A DNA stretch of 64,000 nucleotides from Bryobacteraceae bacterium CoA2 C42 (GTDB lineage Bacteria; Acidobacteriota; Terriglobia; Bryobacterales; Bryobacteraceae). The stretch spans positions 29,121-93,120 of the forward strand of contig JAINDL010000035.1 of assembly GCA_019931245.1 (NCBI GenBank), in the 5' to 3' direction. Positions within the stretch are counted from its first letter, which is position 1, and each line of letters begins with the position of its first letter. Made by a program: the position numbers and the translations under genes. The notes under the pieces are model-generated. The model saw nothing but the letters and a program-made list of their open reading frames with translations, ran no database searches and was not told where the DNA came from. This document shows positions 56,739 through 64,000 of this stretch, piece by piece.

Positions 56739-58388
56739 ATGCGGATTGCCTTGGGGCAGATCAATACCACGGTTGGCGACCTTGCCGGAAACGCCAGCCT
56801 CATCATGCGCTACGCGCGGCGAGCCGCCGAAGGAGGCGCCGAAGCCGTCGTTTTCCCGGAACTCGCCCTCACCGGCTACCCGCCCCAGGACCTCCTCGAA
56901 CGCCCCGCGTTCCTCGAAGCCGCCGAAGCCGAACTCGAACGCCTCGCCGTCGAATCCGCCCCCCTGCGTATCGCCATTCTCTGCGGCACGGCCGAAGTCG
57001 CCGACTTTAACGAGGGGAAACGGGTCTCGAACACCGCCGCCATGCTGCAGCGCGGCAAAGTCCTCTTCCGCCAGCACAAAATGCTGCTCCCCAACTACGA
57101 CGTCTTCGACGAGCAGCGCTACTTCCGCCCGGCCGAAAGCCAGTCCCTCGCCACCATCGGCGCCACCCCCGTCGCCATCACCATCTGCGAAGACGCCTGG
57201 AACGACCAGCACTTCTGGCAGAAACGCCTCTACCAGCGCGACCCCGTCGAAGAGCTCATCGGCGCCGGCGCCAAAGCCATCCTCTCCATCAACGCCTCCC
57301 CCTACCACCTCGGCAAACGCGCCCTCCGCCAGCAGATCTTCTCCGCCACCGCCCGCCGCTATCAAACCCCCCTCGTCTACGTCAATCAGGTCGGCGGCAA
57401 CGATCAACTCGTCTTCGACGGCTCCAGCTTCGCCATGGACTCGACCGGCAAAGTCATCGCCGCCGCCTCCAGCTTCTCCGAAGAACTCCTCTTCGCCAAC
57501 CTCCATACCGGCACCGGCGACCTCCACCCCTCCCATCCCGACGAACTCGACGCCGTCTACGAAGCCCTCGTCCTCGGCACCCGCGACTACTTCCGCAAAA
57601 CCGGCTTCCGCAAAGCCCTCCTCGGCCTGTCCGGCGGCATCGATTCCGCCCTCGTCGCCTGCCTCGCCGTCGAAGCCCTCGGCAAGGAAAACGTCACCGG
57701 CGTCGCCATGCCCGGACCCTACTCCTCGGACCACTCCCTCACCGACGCCCACGCCCTCGCCGCCTCCCTCGGCATCTCCTGCCCCACCGTCTCCATCAAC
57801 CACGCCTACGCCGCCATGCTCGAAACGCTCGGCCCCGTCTTCGCTGGCGCCCCCCCCGACGTCACCGAAGAAAACCTCCAATCCCGCCTCCGCGGCCTCA
57901 CCCTCATGGCCCTCTCCAACAAAACCGGCGCCCTCGTCCTCTCGACCGGCAACAAAAGCGAAACCGCCGTCGGCTACGCCACCCTCTACGGCGACATGTG
58001 CGGCGGCCTCGCCGTCATCAGCGACATCCCCAAAACCCAGGTCTACGACCTCTGCCGCGTCGCCAACCGCCGTCTCGCCAACGCCATCCCCGAATCGGTC
58101 TTCGTCAAGCCCCCCTCGGCCGAACTCCGGCCCGATCAGAAAGACTCCGACTCCCTGCCCGAATATCCCGTCCTTGATGCCATCCTCGCCCTCTACGTCG
58201 AACAGATGGTCTCCCCCGCCCGCATCGCCGAAAAGCTCAACCTCCCGCTCACCCTCGTCCGCGACGTCACCCGAAAAGTGGATCGAAACGAATACAAGCG
58301 CCAACAGGCCGCGCCCGGCCTCAAAGTAACCACCAAGGCCTTCGGCTTCGGCCGCCGCCTTCCCATCGCCCAGGGGTACAGCGAATGA
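56739..58388 (+). CDS. nadE: Glutamine-dependent NAD+ synthase
   Basis: MRIALGQINTTVGDLAGN nitrilase domain; LGLSGGIDSALVACLAVEALG synthetase domain. Confidence 0.97.
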   Translation: MRIALGQINTTVGDLAGNASLIMRYARRAAEGGAEAVVFPELALTGYPPQDLLERPAFLEAAEAELERLAVESAPLRIAILCGTAEVADFNEGKRVSNTAAMLQRGKVLFRQHKMLLPNYDVFDEQRYFRPAESQSLATIGATPVAITICEDAWNDQHFWQKRLYQRDPVEELIGAGAKAILSINASPYHLGKRALRQQIFSATARRYQTPLVYVNQVGGNDQLVFDGSSFAMDSTGKVIAAASSFSEELLFANLHTGTGDLHPSHPDELDAVYEALVLGTRDYFRKTGFRKALLGLSGGIDSALVACLAVEALGKENVTGVAMPGPYSSDHSLTDAHALAASLGISCPTVSINHAYAAMLETLGPVFAGAPPDVTEENLQSRLRGLTLMALSNKTGALVLSTGNKSETAVGYATLYGDMCGGLAVISDIPKTQVYDLCRVANRRLANAIPESVFVKPPSAELRPDQKDSDSLPEYPVLDAILALYVEQMVSPARIAEKLNLPLTLVRDVTRKVDRNEYKRQQAAPGLKVTTKAFGFGRRLPIAQGYSE

Positions 58389-60889
58389 GAACTCTCCTCT
58401 TCACCCTCGGCGGCACCCTCCTTGCCGCCTTCCTCCTCGTCTCCCAGTCCGGCGTCACCGAACGCGTCGGCCCCCGCCCCGATGGCGCTTTCCTCCTCAA
58501 CAGCGGCGCCCTCCTCACCCCCGCCGGCCGCCAGCAGGCCACCGACACCTTCCCCATGGCCTCCGCCCTGTCGCCCGACAAGCGCTGGCTCCTCGTCCTC
58601 CACGGAGGCTATAATCCCCCCGCCGTCGTCGTCTTCGACGCCCAGTCCATGACCGAAAAAAGCCGCGTCAACCTCCCCGACGCCTGGCTCGGCCTCACCT
58701 TCTCCCCCAACGGCAAAATGGTCTACGTCGGCGGCGGCAGCCAGGCCAACGTCCACGAACTCAGCTTCGACCCCACCGCCGGCGCCCTCCAACTCCTCCG
58801 CTCCATGCCCATCGTCCCCGCCGCCGACCGCAAACATACCGACTTCATCGGCGATGTCGCCCTCTCCCCCGATGGCCGCCTCGTCTACGCCGCCGCCCTG
58901 TTCCAAAACGCCGTCCACGTCATCAATCCCCAGTCCGGCCGCGTCATCGAAACCTGGAAAACCGGCCGCCGCCCCTACCGCATCCTCTTCCACCCCGACG
59001 GCCAAAGCTTCTTCGTCTCCCACTGGGCCGACGCCTCCGTCGGCCAGTACGCCGCCAATACCGGCGTCCGCCTCGCCCTCCTCCGCGCCGGCCAGCACCC
59101 CACCGACATGCTCTGGAGCAGCCGCCAGCCCGACGCCGGAGAAGGCGACAGCGACGCCCCCAAACTCACCGGCCGCCTCTTCGTCACCAACGGCAACGCC
59201 AACTCCGTCACCGTCATCGGCGTCAACGACAGCAACACCGCCTCCCCCCTCGAATCCATCAACGTCTCCCTCTCCCCCGAACAGCCCGCCGGCATGACCC
59301 CCAGCGCCCTCGCCCTCAGCCCCGACCAGAAGCAGCTCTACGTCGTCTGCTCAGACGCCAACGCCGTCGCCGTTGCCGACATCAGCCGCCTCCGCAGCCA
59401 GGTCCGCGGCTTCATCCCCACCGGCTGGTACCCCCTCGCCGCCCGCGCCCTCGACTCCCAACTCCTCGTCTTCAACGGCCGCGGCCCCCGCAGCTATCCC
59501 AACCCCAAAGGGCCTAACCCCACCCTCCGCCCCGCCCCCGTCCACGAAGGCAACGCCGCCGTCGAATACGTCGGCCGCCTCCAGCGCGGCTCCGTCTCCG
59601 TCATTCCCCCCTTCGACGATGCCCAACTCGAAACCTGGACCACCGCCGTCCGCCAAAACCTCCCCTACAACGACCGCCGCCTCTTCCTCGCCCACTCCGC
59701 CACCACCCTCGCCCCCATCCTCCCCCTCCGTCCCGGCGATCCCTCCCGCCTCGAACACGTCATCTACATCGTCAAGGAAAACCGCACCTACGACCAGGTC
59801 CTCGGCGACCTCGGCAAAGGCAACGGCGACCCCTCCCTCACCCTCTTCCCCGAACGCGTCAGCCCCAATCACCACAAACTCGCCCGCGAGTTCGTCCTCC
59901 TCGACAACTTCTACGTCTCCGCCGACGTCTCCGCCGATGGCCACAACTGGACCACCGCCGGCATCGCTCCCGACTACGTCCAGCGCATGTGGCCCAATAG
60001 CTACGCCGGCCGCCGCAAGCACTACGACTACGAAGGCGGCGAACCCGCCGCCCTGCCCCCCGCCGGCTACCTCTGGAACAACGCCCTCGCCGCCGGACGC
60101 ACCGTCCGCAACTACGGCTACTTCGTCGAAAACACCCCGCTCAAAGACGTCACCGCCTCCACGCCCCACGTCAAACTCGTCCGCGACCCCGCTCTCCTGC
60201 CCCACACCAATCGCCAGTACCGTGGCTTCGACATGGACTACCCCGACGTCGAACGCGCCAAATCCTTCCTCGCCGATCTCGCCAACCTCGAAGCCGCCGG
60301 CAAGTTCCCCCATCTCTCCGTCGTCCGCCTCGGCAACGATCACACCAGCGGCCTCGCCGCCGGCAAAATCTCCCCCCTCGCCGCCATGGCCGACAACGAC
60401 TACGCCCTCGGCCTCATCGTCGAAGGCCTCTCGAAAAGCAAATTCTGGGAGAAAATGGCCATCTTCGTCATCGAAGACGACGCCCAGAACGGTCCCGACC
60501 ACGTCGACTCCCACCGCTCCCCCGCCTTCGTCATCTCCCCCTACACCAAACGCGGCGCCATCGACAGCTCCTTCTACAACACCACCTCCATGCTCCGCAC
60601 CATCGAACTCATCCTCGGCATCCGCCCCATGACCACCTTCGATGCCGGCGCCCGCCCCATGACCGGCGCCTTCCAGCTCACCCCCAACGTCAGCGCCTAC
60701 TCGGCCGAAAAACCCCGCTACCCCCTCGACGAACGCAACCCCGGCCAGGGCGCCCTCGCCGCCCGCTCCGCCCGCATGGACTTCGACGAAGCCGACGAAA
60801 TCGACGACGACGAACTCAACGCCATCCTCTGGACCGCCATCAAAAAAACTACGCCCCCCGTCCCCGTGCGCAGCTACTTCGGAAAGTAA
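58385..60889 (+). CDS. YncE-like beta-propeller / phosphoesterase (alkaline phosphatase superfamily) bifunctional protein
   Basis: LSPDKRWLLVLHGGYNPPAVVVFD blades; VIYIVKENRTYDQVLGDLGKGNGDPSLTLFPERVSPNHHKLAREFVLLDNFYV; FVIEDDAQNGPDHVDSHRS. Confidence 0.92.
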   Translation: MRTLLFTLGGTLLAAFLLVSQSGVTERVGPRPDGAFLLNSGALLTPAGRQQATDTFPMASALSPDKRWLLVLHGGYNPPAVVVFDAQSMTEKSRVNLPDAWLGLTFSPNGKMVYVGGGSQANVHELSFDPTAGALQLLRSMPIVPAADRKHTDFIGDVALSPDGRLVYAAALFQNAVHVINPQSGRVIETWKTGRRPYRILFHPDGQSFFVSHWADASVGQYAANTGVRLALLRAGQHPTDMLWSSRQPDAGEGDSDAPKLTGRLFVTNGNANSVTVIGVNDSNTASPLESINVSLSPEQPAGMTPSALALSPDQKQLYVVCSDANAVAVADISRLRSQVRGFIPTGWYPLAARALDSQLLVFNGRGPRSYPNPKGPNPTLRPAPVHEGNAAVEYVGRLQRGSVSVIPPFDDAQLETWTTAVRQNLPYNDRRLFLAHSATTLAPILPLRPGDPSRLEHVIYIVKENRTYDQVLGDLGKGNGDPSLTLFPERVSPNHHKLAREFVLLDNFYVSADVSADGHNWTTAGIAPDYVQRMWPNSYAGRRKHYDYEGGEPAALPPAGYLWNNALAAGRTVRNYGYFVENTPLKDVTASTPHVKLVRDPALLPHTNRQYRGFDMDYPDVERAKSFLADLANLEAAGKFPHLSVVRLGNDHTSGLAAGKISPLAAMADNDYALGLIVEGLSKSKFWEKMAIFVIEDDAQNGPDHVDSHRSPAFVISPYTKRGAIDSSFYNTTSMLRTIELILGIRPMTTFDAGARPMTGAFQLTPNVSAYSAEKPRYPLDERNPGQGALAARSARMDFDEADEIDDDELNAILWTAIKKTTPPVPVRSYFGK

Positions 60890-60894
60890 CCCGC

Positions 60895-62910
60895 ATGGCC
60901 CAAATCGATCTCTGCTTCGTCTGGCACATGCACCAGCCTTTCTATAAGGATCTGGTCACCGGCGAATACAAACTGCCCTGGACCCGCCTCCACGGCCTCA
61001 AAGACTACTACGGCATGGTGGAGATCCTCGCCGCCTTCCCCTCCATCCACCAGACCTTCAACCTCGTCCCCTCCATGGTCGCCCAGCTCGACGAATACGC
61101 CGCCGGCGCCGCCGAAGACCCCTTCCTCCGCCTCGCCCTCAAACCCGCCGAAGAGCTCACCGACGCCGACCAAGCCTTCCTCCTCCGCTACTTCTTCCAG
61201 GCCAACCTCTCCCGGATGGTCTACCGCTACCCCCGCTACGGCGAACTCTACGAACTTAGCCTCAAAGCCGGCCGCTTCTTCGGCGCGCAGGAGTTCCGCG
61301 ACCTGCAAATCCTCTCCCAGCTCGCCTGGTTCGACGAAATCTTCCTCGCCGCCGACCCGGAAATCCGCGACCTCGTCGCCAAAGGCCGCCACTACTCGCT
61401 TGCCGACCAGAAACTCATGGGCCGCAAACAGCTCGAAATCCTCGGCCACGTCGTCCCCGTCTATCAAAAGTTCGCCGCCACCGGCCAGATCGAAGTCTCC
61501 ACCACCCCCTACTACCACCCCATCCTCCCCCTCCTGTGCGACTCCGACATCGCCGCCGTCGCCCACCCCCACGTCCCCCTCCCCACCCCCTTCCGCTACC
61601 CCGAAGACGCCCGCCACCAACTCCTCACCGCCCGCGACTACATGCAGAAGCGGCTCAACCTCACCCCCCAAGGCCTCTGGCCCTCGGAAGGCTCCGTCTC
61701 CGACCAAGCCCTCCTCCTCGCCGCCGACTGCGGCTTCCGCTGGTTCGCCACCGACAACGGCGTCCTCGCCCGCACCCTCGGCCGCGCCGCCGGCGCCGCC
61801 GAAACCTACCGCCCCTATCTCTGGCAGCACCAGGGCCGCCAACTCCACTGCCTCTTCCGCGATCACTACTTAAGCGACCTCGTCGGCTTCGTCTACTCCA
61901 AAATGGGCCCCGAAGAGGCCGCCGACCACTTCCTCGGCCGCATCCGCGAAAACTGCAACGGCCGCGACTCCCTCGTCCCCATCATCCTCGACGGCGAAAA
62001 CGCCTGGGAGTACTTCCCCGAAAGCGGCCGCGAATTCCTCCGCCAACTCTACGCCCGCATCGCCGCCGACCCCGGCATGCAGGCCGTCACCGTCAGCGAA
62101 GGCCTCGCCCGCCACCCCGCCCACACCCTCGACCGCATCTTCCCCGGCTCCTGGATCAACGCCAACTTCGATATCTGGATCGGCGCCGACGAAGACAACC
62201 GCGCCTGGGAGTACCTCCGCCTCGCCCGCGCCGCCTTCGACCAACACAAAGACAAAGTCACCCCCGAACAACGCGCCCTCGCCTACGAAGAGATCCTCAT
62301 CGCCGAAGGCAGCGACTGGTGCTGGTGGTACGGCCCCGAACACGAATCCGCCAACCGCACCGAGTTCGATCAACTCTTCCGCGACCACCTCGCCAACGTC
62401 TACCGCGCTCTCGAACTCCCGCCCCCCGCCGAACTCTCCCGCCCCATCCTCCGCCTCGAGTTCCTCGAACACCACCACCTCCCCACCGGCCACATCGATC
62501 CCACCCTCGACGGCCAGGTCTCCAGCTACTTCGAATGGATGGGCGCCGGCGAGTACCACATCGACCAGCGCCAGGGCGCCATGCACGGCGGCCGCATCGG
62601 CCTCCAGCAACTCCTCTACGGCACCAACGGCCAACGCATCTTCCTCCGCTTCGACTTCGACCCCCTGCCCGACTGCACCCACCTCGAAATCCGCATCAAA
62701 GCCGGCGCCGCCGAAACCACCCTCCACCCCGGTCAGTTCATCGCCGGACGCATCATCGAAGCCGCCGTCCCCCTCACCGAACTCCAACTCGCCCCCGGAG
62801 ACCTCGCCCGCTTTCAGGTCTCGCTCTGGCAGTCCGGGCTTCCCCTCGAATCCCTCCCCCGCCAGGGCGTCTTCGAATTGGCTACCCTAACCCCAAAAGA
62901 CTGGAACTAA
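60895..62910 (+). CDS. Glycoside hydrolase family 57
   Basis: FVWHMHQPFYKDLVTGEYKLPWTRLHGLKDYYGMVEIL, LWPSEGSVSDQALLLAADCGFRWFATD. Confidence 0.94.
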   Translation: MAQIDLCFVWHMHQPFYKDLVTGEYKLPWTRLHGLKDYYGMVEILAAFPSIHQTFNLVPSMVAQLDEYAAGAAEDPFLRLALKPAEELTDADQAFLLRYFFQANLSRMVYRYPRYGELYELSLKAGRFFGAQEFRDLQILSQLAWFDEIFLAADPEIRDLVAKGRHYSLADQKLMGRKQLEILGHVVPVYQKFAATGQIEVSTTPYYHPILPLLCDSDIAAVAHPHVPLPTPFRYPEDARHQLLTARDYMQKRLNLTPQGLWPSEGSVSDQALLLAADCGFRWFATDNGVLARTLGRAAGAAETYRPYLWQHQGRQLHCLFRDHYLSDLVGFVYSKMGPEEAADHFLGRIRENCNGRDSLVPIILDGENAWEYFPESGREFLRQLYARIAADPGMQAVTVSEGLARHPAHTLDRIFPGSWINANFDIWIGADEDNRAWEYLRLARAAFDQHKDKVTPEQRALAYEEILIAEGSDWCWWYGPEHESANRTEFDQLFRDHLANVYRALELPPPAELSRPILRLEFLEHHHLPTGHIDPTLDGQVSSYFEWMGAGEYHIDQRQGAMHGGRIGLQQLLYGTNGQRIFLRFDFDPLPDCTHLEIRIKAGAAETTLHPGQFIAGRIIEAAVPLTELQLAPGDLARFQVSLWQSGLPLESLPRQGVFELATLTPKDWN

Positions 62911-62917
62911 CAAACTC

Positions 62918-63832
62918 ATGAACCTCTCCTGGCATGGCGTCTACCCCGCCCTCACCACCCAATACCACCCCGACCTCTCCGTCAACCTCCCCGCCACCGC
63001 CGCGCACCTCGAAAAACTCATCGCCGCCGGCATCCACGGCGTCATCCTCCTCGGCAGCGTCGGCGAAAACACCGCCCACGAATATGAAGAAAAATTAATC
63101 ATCCTCCGCGAGCTCAAATCCGTCGTCGCCGGCCGCATCCCCGTCCTCTCCGGCGTCGCCGAAAACACCACCATGGTCGCCGCCCGCTTCGCCCGCGACT
63201 GCGAAAAGCTCGGCCTCGACGGCCTCATGGTCCTCCCCGCCATGATCTACAAAGCCGACCGCCGCGAAGCCATCGCCCACTTCCGCACCGTCGCGCAGTC
63301 GAGCGGTCTGCCCGTGATGATCTACAACAACCCCCCGGCCTACTACGTCGACATGCCCCCGGACGCCTTCGTCGAACTCGCCAACGAGCCCACCATCGTC
63401 GCCATCAAAGAGTCCTCCGACAACGTCCGCCGCATCACCGACCTCCGCAACGCCGTCGGCCGCCGCTTCATCCTCTTCAGCGGCGTCGACGACCTGGTCC
63501 TTGAAAGCGCCCTGCTCGGCGCCGAAGGTTGGGTCTCCGGCCTCGTCAACGCTTTCCCCGACGAGAACCGCGTCCTCTGGCAGTTAGCCCAACAAGGCCG
63601 CTGGGCCGAAGCCCGCGAACTCTACCAGTGGTACACCCCGCTCCTCCACCTCGATACCAAAATCAAGCTCGTCCAGTACATCAAGCTCTGCATGGCCGAA
63701 GTCGGCCTCGGCACGGAACTGACCCGCCCGCCCCGCCTCCCCATCGCCGGCGCCGAAAGAGAAGAGGTGCTCGGCATCATCCGCTACGCCCTGGCCCACC
63801 GCCCGGACCTCACCCGCTATGCTGACCACTGA
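62918..63832 (+). CDS. Dihydrodipicolinate synthase family protein
   Basis: [66 protein letters not shown]. Confidence 0.94.
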   Translation: MNLSWHGVYPALTTQYHPDLSVNLPATAAHLEKLIAAGIHGVILLGSVGENTAHEYEEKLIILRELKSVVAGRIPVLSGVAENTTMVAARFARDCEKLGLDGLMVLPAMIYKADRREAIAHFRTVAQSSGLPVMIYNNPPAYYVDMPPDAFVELANEPTIVAIKESSDNVRRITDLRNAVGRRFILFSGVDDLVLESALLGAEGWVSGLVNAFPDENRVLWQLAQQGRWAEARELYQWYTPLLHLDTKIKLVQYIKLCMAEVGLGTELTRPPRLPIAGAEREEVLGIIRYALAHRPDLTRYADH

Positions 63833-63909
63833 CCCCATCGCCGAAAGCTTGGCTTCGTTTCGCCAAACGCCCGCCCACCGCCCCGACCTCACCCGCCCCG
63901 CCGACCCCC

Positions 63910-64000
63910 ATGCCAACGATTGACGTCATCGACTCCCACACCGGCGGCGAACCCACCCGCCTCGTCATCGCCGGCGGCCCCGACCTCGGCTCCGGCTCCA
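63910..64000 (+). CDS. Proline racemase / 4-hydroxyproline epimerase family, 5' end only (runs off the window)
   Basis: [30 protein letters not shown], family N-terminal motif [11 protein letters not shown]. Confidence 0.85.
   Translation, partial: MPTIDVIDSHTGGEPTRLVIAGGPDLGSGS

Noticed and set aside
56706-62921. Long alternative-frame ORFs across nadE, the phosphoesterase and GH57 (e.g. 56706-58304 minus, 56746-58329 plus, 59373-60632 plus, 61536-62921 plus)
   Set aside because: Pro/Ser/Arg/Thr- or Gly/Val-rich translations produced by C-ending codons; no motifs.

Overview
This is a 64 kb window of high-GC bacterial DNA. The gene content (Oar-like TonB receptor, DUF1501/1552/1553/1592 cytochrome modules, dnaK-dnaJ-hspR) suggests an Acidobacteriota of the Solibacter/Bryobacter type, but that is inference. 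The first 9.9 kb is the distal spc/alpha ribosomal operon: rplE, rpsN(Zn), rpsH, rplF, rplR, rpsE, rpmD, rplO, secY, adk, map, infA, rpmJ, rpsM, rpsK, rpsD, rpoA, rplQ. The rpmJ gene is missing from the ORF track because of its size. A small graveyard at 13.2-14.35 kb holds a WG-repeat pseudogene, a tyrosine-recombinase tail and a RelBE-type toxin-antitoxin remnant. It is followed by two planctomycete-type cytochrome/Tat modules, a TonB receptor, a heptaheme cytochrome, dxr, rseP, dnaK/dnaJ/hspR, nadE, a GH57 hydrolase, and the start of a hydroxyproline-type locus. The two strongest candidates for something undescribed are (1) a two-gene FkbH-PCP / GT4-GT4-thioesterase module at 26.5-31.5 kb with no PKS or NRPS extension module, apparently co-operonic with a beta-propeller, a MauG-like peroxidase and a TPR protein, and (2) a solitary fused TssB-TssC contractile-sheath protein at 41.5-43.0 kb preceded by a 4x14-nt tandem repeat. 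All function calls come from reading motifs by eye; no searches were run.
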